Shown piece by piece: positions 34,221-41,861 of a stretch of DNA of 64,000 nucleotides (position 1 is the first letter of the stretch; the number at the start of each line of letters is the position of its first letter). This stretch comes from Pseudomonas sp. ML96 (GTDB lineage: Bacteria; Pseudomonadota; Gammaproteobacteria; Pseudomonadales; Pseudomonadaceae): assembly GCF_000761545.1 (NCBI RefSeq), contig NZ_JPMY01000013.1, forward strand, positions 1-64,000, in the 5' to 3' direction. Made by a program: the position numbers and the translations under genes. Under the pieces are notes generated by a model. The model worked only from the letters and a program-made list of their open reading frames with translations. It was not told the DNA's origin and made no database searches.

Positions 34221-35854
34221 GCCTGGCTCCAGCGCACGTAGCACACGTCCACCGGCATGCCGTGCTCGGCACAGAAGGCCAGCCAGCACTTCTGGTTATC
34301 CTGCAGGCGGTCGCCGGGGCCCTTCACCTCGATCATCCGGTAGCGCTGCTCGGCCGGCCAGAATTGGATCAGGTCCGGCATGCCGGCGCGGTTGGCGCGG
34401 ATATCGCCGAGCAGGCGCTCGAACCAGGCGCGCAGGTGCGCCGGCGGCAGGCAGTGCAGGGCGGTTTCCAGCAGTTCGGGCGTCAGCACCGCCCAGTGCA
34501 CGAAGGGCGAGACGATGCCGTATTTGGCGGCGTAGGTGGCGCGGATCGCCTCGGCGTGGCTGCCGTCCTCCAGGCGCGCCAGGCAGCGCTCGAACAGCGC
34601 AGCGCGGCGGCTGCGGAAGTCGCTGTCATGCAGATCCACCGGCCCGGCGTGGAAGGGATGGAAGAAGGCGCCGGGCAGCGGGGCGAAGATCGCCTCCCAG
34701 CAGAGCAGGCCGAACAGGCCGCAGACCAGGGTGTTCTCCACATAGAAGGCCGGCGCCTGCTCTGTGTGCAGATACTCCTGCACCGCCCATTCCACGCTGA
34801 GTTCCAGCGGTTGTGGCAGTTCCAGCTCTATGAGTCCGGCCTCGGCCGGTGGTTGGCGTGGCTGCTTCGGCAAGCCGAGCTGGCGTTGCAGGCGCGGTAG
34901 GGCGCGTTCCAGGGCCTGGGCCTCGGCGTCGTTGCGTGGGGCGAGCAAAGCGGCGGTCGCCAGATTGTGGGCCTGCTGCCATTCGCCGAGTTTCTCCAGC
35001 ACACGGACCTGGCGCTGGCGGGCCTCGGCATACGTGCTGCTGGCATATAGCACGGCGGCTTCGACCAGCTCGTCTTCACGCTCCAGTTGCTGGCCGAGGT
35101 GGAACAGCAGCTTGGCGTGGCGGCGAATCAGGTGTGGGTTATCGCTGGCGAAGTCGCCCAGCTCGGTCCGCACTTCGGCAATTGGCAGGCCGGCCTCGAA
35201 TAGCTCGCGGCAGCGCTGCAGGTGCAGGTAATGGTCGATATCCAGGCGGCTACGAAAGCCGCGCGAATCGGCGCCGATGGCCACGCTCTCGTAGCGATAG
35301 ACGCCCAGTTCGGCGAGCACGAACTCGGACCAGTCCTGTGCCAGGTTGCCGAAGAACAACAGGCGCAGACGGTCGCACAGGGGGCCGATGGTCAGGCTGA
35401 ACAGGTGGTCCAGCTGCGGACACCACTGCATGAATGCCTGCGGTTCTGGGTAGGACGGCAGCAGAGCCTGCAGTTGCTCATCCTTCTTTAGCGCTTGCAG
35501 CGGCGCCAGCTCGGCGAAGTGCGCGAGCAATTCGTCCTTGCGCAGCAGGGCGAAGAGTTCGGCCAGCTGCAGTGCAGCATCGTTGATCAGCCAACCCCGC
35601 GTCAGCAGCGGAGTGGCGGCGGCGGCGATATCGCCGATCTCGGCATAAGCCAGCTTGCTCGCGCGAAAGTGTGGGCCCTTGCGCATGATCAGACGCACCA
35701 GCAACGCCTGAGACGGTTGCGGCAGCGCCGCGAACTGCTGCAGGAAGGCCTGCTCCTCGGCATCCAGCAGGTCGCCATAGCGCTCGCCAATCCACACCAG
35801 CGCGGTGTTGAAGTTGTCGAGGTAGTAGAGGGGCGAGTCGAGCGAGGCGAGCAT
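34217..35854 (-). CDS. FAN1-like structure-specific nuclease (VRR-NUC)
   Basis: 545 residues. The C-terminal VRR-NUC domain has the catalytic pattern GMPDLIQFW, RMIEVKGPGDRLQDNQ and a final CYVRW; Asp, Glu and Lys of the PD-(D/E)xK site are present. The N-terminal part (NFNTALVWIGERYGDLLDAE, LPQPSQALLVRLIMRKG) matches the SAP-like and TPR-like regions of bacterial FAN1. Pseudomonas FAN1 is known to cut near DNA interstrand cross-links. The TGA overlaps the helicase ATG (ATGA), so the two proteins are probably made together. Confidence 0.9.
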   Translation of the reverse strand: MLASLDSPLYYLDNFNTALVWIGERYGDLLDAEEQAFLQQFAALPQPSQALLVRLIMRKGPHFRASKLAYAEIGDIAAAATPLLTRGWLINDAALQLAELFALLRKDELLAHFAELAPLQALKKDEQLQALLPSYPEPQAFMQWCPQLDHLFSLTIGPLCDRLRLLFFGNLAQDWSEFVLAELGVYRYESVAIGADSRGFRSRLDIDHYLHLQRCRELFEAGLPIAEVRTELGDFASDNPHLIRRHAKLLFHLGQQLEREDELVEAAVLYASSTYAEARQRQVRVLEKLGEWQQAHNLATAALLAPRNDAEAQALERALPRLQRQLGLPKQPRQPPAEAGLIELELPQPLELSVEWAVQEYLHTEQAPAFYVENTLVCGLFGLLCWEAIFAPLPGAFFHPFHAGPVDLHDSDFRSRRAALFERCLARLEDGSHAEAIRATYAAKYGIVSPFVHWAVLTPELLETALHCLPPAHLRAWFERLLGDIRANRAGMPDLIQFWPAEQRYRMIEVKGPGDRLQDNQKCWLAFCAEHGMPVDVCYVRWSQA

Positions 35855-36024
35855 GGCAAATAACTGGCTTTATATACAGTTATGGTGCGTGAGATACGCC
35901 AGCAGGGCAACCCCGCGCCGACCGCCTGCATGGCCGGCTGGCTCCTCGCCTGAACCGCAGCCTGCCGTGGCGACTCAAAAGCTGTACGCAGGCGTCTGGC
36001 CCGCGCAGTTCGCAGGAGGTCACC

Positions 36025-36255
36025 ATGGCTCAATGGACGATCAGCTACAGCAAGGACAACAACACCTGCACCCTGGAGATGCAGGCCCAGCACAAGCCCG
36101 AGATGGAGGAGGCGGTGCGCTTCGTCCTCGACTGGGCCGGCGCAAACCTGGAGGAGGGTGAGTACGGTGATGGCCAGGACAAACGCAGCAGCGAACCGGC
36201 AGTGCTGTTGCTACGCCACTACGGCATCACCATCACGGGAATTTCGGAGTCCTGA
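36025..36255 (+). CDS. Small uncharacterised protein
   Basis: 76 residues, acidic, no membrane helix or signal peptide. It starts WTISYSKDNNTCTLEM and ends LLLRHYGITITGISES. AGGAGG before the ATG is a very good ribosome site. No family recognised. It is the last host gene before the prophage, and its end faces a hairpin (36271-36296) shared with the small gene on the other strand. Confidence 0.7.
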   Translation: MAQWTISYSKDNNTCTLEMQAQHKPEMEEAVRFVLDWAGANLEEGEYGDGQDKRSSEPAVLLLRHYGITITGISES

Positions 36256-36270
36256 AGGCGGACATGAAAC

Positions 36271-36296
36271 AGCCCCGGACAGTGATTGCCGGGGCT
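36271..36296. terminator. Bidirectional terminator-like hairpin
   Basis: AGCCCCGG, a ten-base loop and CCGGGGCT form a perfect eight-pair stem between two convergent genes. On the minus strand it is followed by GTTTC, on the plus strand by GGTG, so it is a better terminator for the minus-strand small gene. Confidence 0.6.
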
Positions 36297-36314
36297 GGTG
36301 AGACGCTCCGCCGA

Positions 36315-36476
36315 TCAGGCCGCAGCAGAGTTGCCGATCAGCATGCCGTGTTGAACACGGAAGAGATGGCCTTGGATTCGGAGGGTGAAAGGGCTGCGAT
36401 TGACTATCTGTGCTCCATCCCGAAGCAGGGTTTCGACATGCGCACGCAAAGCTAGGTATTTCCGTTGTTCCTTCAT
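36315..36476 (-). CDS. Very small protein (53 aa), unknown
   Basis: The reading frame begins MKEQRKYLALRAHVETLLRD and continues with TLRIQGHLFRVQHGMLIG, ending NSAAA. The start codon at 36476 has AGGAG eight bases upstream and a terminator-like hairpin follows the stop, so the signals of a real gene are present. It is basic and not hydrophobic. No family recognised. It lies between the last host gene and the tRNA remnant. Confidence 0.55.
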   Translation of the reverse strand: MKEQRKYLALRAHVETLLRDGAQIVNRSPFTLRIQGHLFRVQHGMLIGNSAAA

Positions 36477-36618
36477 CGGAAAGCTCCTGGTTGAGTTCGC
36501 CAGAGGCTACCAGAGCTTGTGACCAAGTCGACATTCCTGATGCCGGAAAAGCGTGATGCGATTCGCATTTTGTAGTGGCTATTTGATACTTACCGTTGTC
36601 TCGCCCCCTGAAAACGAC
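36477..36618. other. Gap between the small gene and the tRNA terminator, no feature seen
   Basis: The gap from 36256 to the integrase start (36850) holds the hairpin, the small gene, the tRNA terminator and the tRNA remnant listed separately. In 36477-36618 no open frame with a ribosome site and no strong repeat was seen. In 36696-36850 there is only the tandem repeat noted below and the presumed integrase promoter. Confidence 0.4.
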
Positions 36619-36643
36619 AAAGCCCCGCGAGGTGCGAGGCTTT
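36619..36643 (-). terminator. Terminator of the interrupted tRNA-Gly gene
   Basis: Read on the minus strand: AAAGCCTCGC, five-base loop, GCGGGGCTTT, then GTCGTTTT. It lies eight bases beyond the tRNA 3' end and belongs to the host side of the junction. Confidence 0.75.
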
Positions 36644-36651
36644 GGAGAAAG

Positions 36652-36695
36652 TGGAGCGGGTGATGGGAATCGAACCCACGTCATGGGCTTGGGAA
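36652..36695 (-). tRNA. 3' remnant of tRNA-Gly(CCC): prophage left attachment site
   Basis: On the minus strand the sequence from TTCCCAA (anticodon loop, anticodon CCC) through GCCCA, the T arm (GTGGG, TTCGATT, CCCAT) and CACCCGC-TCCA is the 3' half of a tRNA-Gly. Immediately 5' of the anticodon loop the match stops: the next bases (GAAGA) cannot pair with GCCCA, and no D arm or 5' acceptor strand GCGGGTG exists. This is what a tRNA-targeting phage leaves at one junction. The attachment core should lie within this 44-base segment. The rebuilt intact tRNA is expected at the other prophage end, outside the window. Confidence 0.85.
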
Positions 36696-36826
36696 TCTTC
36701 ATTGCGTGAAATATCAGGGTATCGCGTGCAGTGTCGCATGGGTGCTAGAGTCCACGTCCTGTATGGGCTGGATGCTTCCGGCTCCGTCTCATTCTGTCTC
36801 GACTGAAATCGTGTTAGTTCGGGACA

Positions 36827-36852
36827 ACTGTCACTGGATACTGTCACTGGAT
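36827..36852 (+). repeat. 13-bp perfect tandem duplication at the integrase start
   Basis: ACTGTCACTGGAT occurs at 36827-36839 and again at 36840-36852, the second copy covering the first two bases of the integrase ATG. It may be an arm-type site for the integrase or a simple duplication. Confidence 0.6.
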
Positions 36853-38050
36853 GCTCACCGAAAAGCAAATCAGGAGTTTGAAGGCCGAGGGTAAGGACTA
36901 CGTGATGTCCGATGGCCGCGGTGCCCGGGGTGAGGGCGTGCTCATTCTCAAGGTACGCGGCAATGGGACGAAGGAGTTCTACTACCAATGGCACGTTGCT
37001 GGGAAGAAGAAGCAGCGCAAGCTCGGAACCTGGCCAGGGCTCGGCCTGGCGGATGCTCGCTCTAAGTGTAAGGAGTCCTCACCAACGGCCGAGGCGGATG
37101 GCACTCTGCAGCAGTTGGTGAATTCCTATGTGGGCAAGTTGAAGGCAGAAGAGGCTGCGACTGCCGATCGGGTGGAGTGGGCGCTGGCCAAGTACGTAAC
37201 TACGCCTTTCCCTCATCTTGCACGCAAGCAGGCTGCCCTGGTTGAGCCAGGTGATGTTCGTGATGTGCTGGCCAAAATGGTCGGCGATGGCCTGACAACA
37301 ATGTGCAATCGCGTGCGCTCGATGCTGCACGCTGCCTTCCAGCATGGGCTGAATCAGGAGTTCAACCCGCGTAGCTTTGGCGGTGCCTCCGTGCGTTTCG
37401 GGCTGAGGTTCAATCCGGTTTCTAGCGTGCCTGTGCAGGAGGATTGGGAGCGAGCTGGGCAGCGGGTGCTTTCCCAGGATGAGCTCGCCACTCTGTGGAA
37501 TCTTCTGCCCGAACAGCTCAGCTTGATTACGGCCGAGCTGCTGAAGTTCCTGATCTCTTCAGGCGGTCAACGGCCCGAGCAGGTAGTGGCATCCCCGCGT
37601 GAGATGTACCTGAAAGATCACTATGTCATCCGCAGTCGGAAAGGGGTTGAAGGTGAGCGGGAGATGCACGTTGTTCCTTACAACGCTCTAAGTAAGGCGT
37701 GCCTCGAGCGAGCAGCGGCTATATCGGAGAAGGGCAGCTACCCCTTTGTTGGGCGATACGAAACGAGCTCGATCAACGTGCAGTCATTGTCGCGGGCCGT
37801 GACCAAGCTGTATGGGCGTCACAAGGATAAGTTCAACGGCCCTTTCACCCTTCGAGACATTCGCAGGTCGTGCAAGACCTTGATGGGTGTGGCCGGCTTG
37901 AGCAAGGAGTTGCGAGATAGGATCCAGGGCCACGCATTCAACGACGTGTCGTCGAAACACTATGACCGCTATGACTACCTGAAAGAGAAGCGGGAAGGGC
38001 TCAGGTTGTGGTCTACCTGGTTGTTGAAGGTAGCCAAAGTGAAACCCTGA
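36851..38050 (+). CDS. int: Tyrosine-family phage integrase
   Basis: 399 residues. The N-terminal part (EFYYQWHVAGKKKQRKLGTW) is the arm-binding domain of P4-type integrases. The catalytic domain carries Arg241 (GGQRPEQV), Arg338 (LRDIRRSCKT), His361 (QGHAF) and the nucleophile Tyr371 (SKHYDRY). It recombines attP with the tRNA-Gly gene and, together with an excisionase (probably the AlpA-like protein next door), excises the prophage. It lies 155 bases from the tRNA remnant, the usual position. Codon use is less GC-biased than in the host genes to the left. Confidence 0.92.
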   Translation: MLTEKQIRSLKAEGKDYVMSDGRGARGEGVLILKVRGNGTKEFYYQWHVAGKKKQRKLGTWPGLGLADARSKCKESSPTAEADGTLQQLVNSYVGKLKAEEAATADRVEWALAKYVTTPFPHLARKQAALVEPGDVRDVLAKMVGDGLTTMCNRVRSMLHAAFQHGLNQEFNPRSFGGASVRFGLRFNPVSSVPVQEDWERAGQRVLSQDELATLWNLLPEQLSLITAELLKFLISSGGQRPEQVVASPREMYLKDHYVIRSRKGVEGEREMHVVPYNALSKACLERAAAISEKGSYPFVGRYETSSINVQSLSRAVTKLYGRHKDKFNGPFTLRDIRRSCKTLMGVAGLSKELRDRIQGHAFNDVSSKHYDRYDYLKEKREGLRLWSTWLLKVAKVKP

Positions 38051-38056
38051 AGGCGG

Positions 38057-38263
38057 CTAGGCCGCCTCGTGTTGTGACCACCCGGCAGGGTCATTCAGCC
38101 AGGTGTTGATCTCAGACGCGCGCCAACCCACACGCCCTGGCGAAAGGCGAACCTGCCGCGGGAAGCGGCCGGCCTTGATCTCGCGCCACAAGGTGGCGTG
38201 GGACAGAGTCGTCACCTCCAGCACCTGTTCCTCACGCAGGTAGCGCTCCAACTGCACTGTCAT
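38057..38263 (-). CDS. AlpA-family DNA-binding protein, probable excisionase
   Basis: 68 residues. LREEQVLEVTTLSHATLWRE and FPRQVRLSPGRVGWRASEIN are the AlpA/MerR-like winged-helix signature. These small proteins act as phage excisionases or activate them. It converges with the integrase gene (six-base gap) and its start overlaps the upstream gene's stop, so it is the last gene of the leftward early operon. Confidence 0.85.
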   Translation of the reverse strand: MTVQLERYLREEQVLEVTTLSHATLWREIKAGRFPRQVRLSPGRVGWRASEINTWLNDPAGWSQHEAA

Positions 38264-38718
38264 GCTGCCTCCGAAGTCGGCCAGGCGCCGACTGCGTCAT
38301 AGATCAGTGCTGCCTGGGCTTCGTCCAGGGTCACGTCGTTGGGTATGGCGATCCAGCCGGAGCTGACTACGTGCTGCTTGTTGCAGCCGGCGAGGTGATC
38401 GCGGTAACAGGTCTCGATGACGTCGGTCAGTTGGGCTGCGAGGTAGACCCCCTGCGGGGCCGCCTCGACGCTCTTAATGTAGCGCTTGCCGAACTGGTCG
38501 ATGCGCAGGGCGCTGATGTAGATGCACCAGTGGTGGGCGAAGTCGCACACGGCGTCGACCATGGGGCGTGACTTGATCAGCCTGCCGGTTTTCCAGTTCA
38601 CCAGGTGCTGGCCGCCGGCCGGATCGATGTTGATCACGGCAGCGTGGTTGGTGCGAACCAGGGCCCGGCAGCTGCGCTCAAGGCGTGCGCGCATGTTATG
38701 AGGCTTGCGGGTGCTCAT
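38260..38718 (-). CDS. Uncharacterised phage early protein
   Basis: 152 residues. Contains AHHWCIYISALRIDQFGKRY and VYLAAQLTDVIETCYRDHLA, with no recognised domain, signal or membrane helix. Overlaps alpA by four bases. The start ATG at 38718 overlaps the end of a residual reading frame (see the 19-bp repeat at 38728). Confidence 0.65.
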   Translation of the reverse strand: MSTRKPHNMRARLERSCRALVRTNHAAVINIDPAGGQHLVNWKTGRLIKSRPMVDAVCDFAHHWCIYISALRIDQFGKRYIKSVEAAPQGVYLAAQLTDVIETCYRDHLAGCNKQHVVSSGWIAIPNDVTLDEAQAALIYDAVGAWPTSEAA

Positions 38719-38727
38719 ACGACACCG

Positions 38728-38746
38728 CCGTGGACGAGCGAAGCGG
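38728..38746 (-). repeat. 19-bp repeat, copy 1 (remnant ASLVHGG frame end)
   Basis: CCGTGGACGAGCGAAGCGG is identical to 41153-41171. Read on the minus strand it encodes ASLVHG(G) and runs into a TGA that overlaps the ATG of the downstream gene, so it looks like the preserved 3' end of a gene whose body is missing. A membrane-protein cassette on the opposite strand begins beyond it. Confidence 0.7.
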
Positions 38747-38789
38747 ATGTGGGCAGTCTTCTCCTATGCATTTGTATAAGGAATTTTAA

Positions 38790-39398
38790 GTGAGCAAGCG
38801 TCAGTTGATCCCCCGCTACTTGGGGCTTTTTACGGTGTGGTGGGTATGGGTCATGGTGATGGTCATCCCATCGCTTTGGCTGTTGATCGGTGTGTTTGTG
38901 CACTTTGGCGTGCTCAATGGCGACAGTCCTGGCTGGGTGCAGGCGGTCGGATCTATTGCAGCCGTTTTTGCGGCAGTGTTGATTGCCAACAAGCAAGATG
39001 AACAGCAAGCCCAGGAACGGAAAAGTAAAGACCGGGTTGTATCTAACCTGGTGGTTGGCGTGGCGACGCGAGCAGCTGCTGTGAGCTCCTTGCTTTTTCA
39101 AAGCTTCAACCAGCTCCAGCAGCAGATAGATGAAACAAGCGAGGAAATCCTTACGACTGTTGAGTCGCAGGTCCTTGCACTGCGAGGTATCAACCCAGTC
39201 GACCTTCCTCGCCCTGAAATGGTCGAGCCATTCCTGAGAATCAGAGCAGCAATGGAACAGAGCTATGTCATGGCGGGATTGATGGCAAAGGGGCGAGATG
39301 GCTATGTGGACCGCCTTCGGTGTGCGACGGTATTCGCGCACAATTCGCAAGCTGTTCACGCAGCTGCGCTTGAGTTGCAGCGTGTTGCTTTGAAGTAG
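38790..39398 (+). CDS. Membrane-protein cassette A, opposite to the early operon
   Basis: 202 residues from GTG 38790, with AAGGA seven bases upstream. Two membrane helices (about 10-37 and 49-66), the second being WVQAVGSIAAVFAAVLIANK, then a roughly 130-residue cytoplasmic helical domain. It is related to cassette B (41215-41856), sharing WVQAVGS(I/V)AA and overall layout. AT-richer than its neighbours, with its own upstream sequence. The orientation and isolated position suggest a 'moron' expressed in the lysogen, possibly for superinfection exclusion (inference). Confidence 0.7.
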   Translation: MSKRQLIPRYLGLFTVWWVWVMVMVIPSLWLLIGVFVHFGVLNGDSPGWVQAVGSIAAVFAAVLIANKQDEQQAQERKSKDRVVSNLVVGVATRAAAVSSLLFQSFNQLQQQIDETSEEILTTVESQVLALRGINPVDLPRPEMVEPFLRIRAAMEQSYVMAGLMAKGRDGYVDRLRCATVFAHNSQAVHAAALELQRVALK

Positions 39399-39457
39399 CA
39401 GAGAAATCCCTAAACCAAGCTGCGCAGAGTGTGTCGGGGTGAGGATGCTTGAACAGC

Positions 39458-41143
39458 TCATGCTGCTTCCTCCCCATGCAGCTGAGTGATCAAGTTGGCG
39501 CGTACCAGGGCCGCGGCCACTGGGGGGCATACGCTGTTACCGCACATGCGTACCTGGCTGGACTTGGATAACTTCGGGTTAGTTAGGGTCCGGTCGTGGA
39601 TGTAGTCGGTAGGGAAGCCTTGTGCGGCGTAGAGCTCGTGCGGCTCCAGCATGCGCATGCCGATGTCCACAATCTGGTAGGGCTCACCCTTGACCATGAC
39701 CAGCCCCAAGCGGTGCTTGGTGGTGATGGTGTGCAGGGGTTCGTCCACCGGCTGGCCTACGGCCGTCTCGTAGTACTTCAGCAGGAAGGCGCGAACCTCG
39801 CCGAAGTGGCCGCCTGTGGTGAGGGTGTGCATCGGCTCGAGCAGATCCTGGCCGTCGCAATTGTTGCGCAGCTTGAGCAGGTGGCTGGTTACCAGGTGAT
39901 GATGGTCCTGCGTGGTCAGGGTGCTGATCGGCTTCTCAAGCGGCCATCCTGGCGACTCGTTCCCGCCGTAGTGCTTGGCGAGGAAGGCTGCCACTACGCC
40001 GATTGGGGCCGCGCCGCCCGGGCGCTTGATGAAGCTGTTGGCTGTAACGGTGGGTAGAGGCTGTTCTACCGAAGATCCGTGATCGTTGGTGCGGAACTTG
40101 GTGATCACCGGCGCGATAAGGGCCTGCTGCGATCCTTCCGCTGTCACAGTCCAGAACGGTTGCTCGACGCTTAGGACTCGTGGTTGCTGGCCTGGGCGTT
40201 CACCGTTGCGGGTGTTGGCGATGAAGGGTGCTAGCTGCGGTACAACCAGCGCGGCGTCCGCCTTGGCGGTGATGGTGGCCATTGGTTCCTCTGTGCTGCG
40301 CGGCCGGCTCTGCCCAGCCCGGCCGCCAACGCCGACTATGAATGGCTGGTCAGCGCTGATGACGTAGCGCTGAATTCCTCGGGCGATGCGGCGCAGGGTG
40401 GCGTCGGCCAGCGGGCGCTTGCGGGTGAAGATCGAAGGGCACGGCAGTGACCAGTCAATAATGTCCGCAGTCAGGTGCTGGGGCTTGGCTTGCTTGGCCT
40501 TCACCTCGGGGCTGTTGGCCGCCAGGTGGGTCGGTTCTGGCCAGACGATTGGCAGGCCGTCGCAGCGGGCAATGAGGAACAGTCGCTTGCGGATGGTGGC
40601 GGCGCCGTACTGGTTGGCACGCAGCTCGCGCCACTCCACCTGGTAGCCATGGCGACGCAGGGCGTTGACGAAGCTCTTGAAGGTGCGGCCTTTGTTCTTT
40701 GGGCAAGGGCGGCCATCAGCCAGCGGCCCCCAGGTGACGAACTCTTCGACGTTCTCCAGCATGATCACACGCGGGCGCACCGTGGCGGCGTAGCGGATGG
40801 CAACCCAGGCCAGGCCGCGAATCTCCTTCTTCACCGGCTTGCCGCCCTTGGCTTTGCTGAAGTGCTTGCAGTCCGGGCTGAACCAGGCGAGATCAACGGG
40901 GCGTCCTTGGGTGATCTCGCGCGGGTCTACCTCCCACACGCTCTCGCAGTAGTGCTTGGTGTGCGGGTGGTTGATCTCGTGCATGGCGATGGCTTCGGGG
41001 TCGTGGTTGATAGCGATATCAACCGGGCGGCCCAGCGCCATTTCGATGCCGGTGGAAGCGCCGCCGCCGCCGGCGAAGTTGTCGATCACCAGCCCGCCGA
41101 AGTTGAAGCTGGGTTGGGGGTGGATACGGAAGAGGTTGTTCAT
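39458..41143 (-). CDS. DNA cytosine-5 methyltransferase
   Basis: 561 residues from ATG 41143. Motif I is VIDNFAGGGGASTGIE; motif IV is FSPDCKHFSKAKGG with catalytic-type Cys92; motif VI is ENVEEF at Glu130. Late motifs include AAQGFP and CGNSVCPPVAAAL near the C terminus. Between them lies a long repeated target-recognition region built of similar 30-50 residue units (VEQPxxTVTA, EEPMATITA, LEKPISTLTT, EPLHTITT). It methylates cytosine C5, probably protecting phage DNA from host restriction; no partner restriction gene is present. The recognition site cannot be read from the sequence. Confidence 0.9.
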   Translation of the reverse strand: MNNLFRIHPQPSFNFGGLVIDNFAGGGGASTGIEMALGRPVDIAINHDPEAIAMHEINHPHTKHYCESVWEVDPREITQGRPVDLAWFSPDCKHFSKAKGGKPVKKEIRGLAWVAIRYAATVRPRVIMLENVEEFVTWGPLADGRPCPKNKGRTFKSFVNALRRHGYQVEWRELRANQYGAATIRKRLFLIARCDGLPIVWPEPTHLAANSPEVKAKQAKPQHLTADIIDWSLPCPSIFTRKRPLADATLRRIARGIQRYVISADQPFIVGVGGRAGQSRPRSTEEPMATITAKADAALVVPQLAPFIANTRNGERPGQQPRVLSVEQPFWTVTAEGSQQALIAPVITKFRTNDHGSSVEQPLPTVTANSFIKRPGGAAPIGVVAAFLAKHYGGNESPGWPLEKPISTLTTQDHHHLVTSHLLKLRNNCDGQDLLEPMHTLTTGGHFGEVRAFLLKYYETAVGQPVDEPLHTITTKHRLGLVMVKGEPYQIVDIGMRMLEPHELYAAQGFPTDYIHDRTLTNPKLSKSSQVRMCGNSVCPPVAAALVRANLITQLHGEEAA

Positions 41144-41152
41144 GCCGCACCC

Positions 41153-41171
41153 CCGTGGACGAGCGAAGCGG
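41153..41171 (-). repeat. 19-bp repeat, copy 2
   Basis: Identical to 38728-38746. On the minus strand it again encodes ASLVHGG followed by AA and a TGA overlapping the methyltransferase start (GCATGA). Cassette B begins 44 bases beyond it on the plus strand. Confidence 0.7.
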
Positions 41172-41214
41172 CAAGAGGCAATCTGGTAGGAATGTAATGC
41201 GAGGGAGTACGGTG

Positions 41215-41856
41215 ATGATTCCGAAGGAATGGCGCGAATATACGATCGAGGTGCGGCCGCTGTTGATCTTGGCATGGATAGCCGTATCTCCGTTGGCTGT
41301 GCTCGCACTTATCTGGCTGCTTCGTATAGACGTGGCTTGGGCGAAATTGGATTGGCCGGCGTGGGTGCAGGCGGTAGGTTCTGTTGCTGCGATTATGGCG
41401 GCCGTTTGGATATCCAATCAGCAGCAGATGCAAGCATCTGTCGAACGTCAGCGTTTGAGCTATCGATACCTCTTCAGGGCATACCACGCTGGAGATGATG
41501 CTGTTGCCTGCCTTGTTCATGTGCTGAAGGGCATCAAAGAGGGGGACGTCCTTCCGAGCAGTCTTCAGTACTACATTCATAGCCTTGAAGACGTTGATAG
41601 AAACCTTGCTGATTTCAGCTTCAAGGAGATGGTTGACTACGACTTTGCTTCCGGCTTTATGCTCGTTCGGCGCCACGTTGGTATGGCTAAGTCTCGAATC
41701 GAGCATTGCCTTGATAAGCCCAGTGAAGTTGCCAGCTACATGAATGTGGACAAGGCGCTTGAAAGCATCAGTCCTCTGTCGGATCACCTCAAAGAACTGT
41801 TTGAAGCCCATTCCCAGCGAGTGGGGCCTAGGGTCTATAAGGATCAGCACTTGTAG
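41215..41856 (+). CDS. Membrane-protein cassette B, related to cassette A
   Basis: 213 residues from ATG 41215 with GAGGGAG just upstream. Helices at about 14-36 and 48-65 (WVQAVGSVAAIMAAVWISNQ), then a cytoplasmic domain with SFKEMVDYDFASGFMLVRRH. It shares the second-helix sequence and spacing with cassette A but the cytoplasmic parts differ. It sits between two minus-strand operon genes and faces the opposite way, with its stop five bases from the HD gene's stop. Function unknown; the membrane anchor plus variable cytoplasmic domain suits an exclusion factor. Confidence 0.7.
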   Translation: MIPKEWREYTIEVRPLLILAWIAVSPLAVLALIWLLRIDVAWAKLDWPAWVQAVGSVAAIMAAVWISNQQQMQASVERQRLSYRYLFRAYHAGDDAVACLVHVLKGIKEGDVLPSSLQYYIHSLEDVDRNLADFSFKEMVDYDFASGFMLVRRHVGMAKSRIEHCLDKPSEVASYMNVDKALESISPLSDHLKELFEAHSQRVGPRVYKDQHL

Positions 41857-41861
41857 ATTGC

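Noticed and set aside
36652..36695. A complete functional tRNA-Gly at the prophage edge
   Set aside because: The D arm, 5' acceptor strand and 5' anticodon stem are missing, so it is a 3' fragment.
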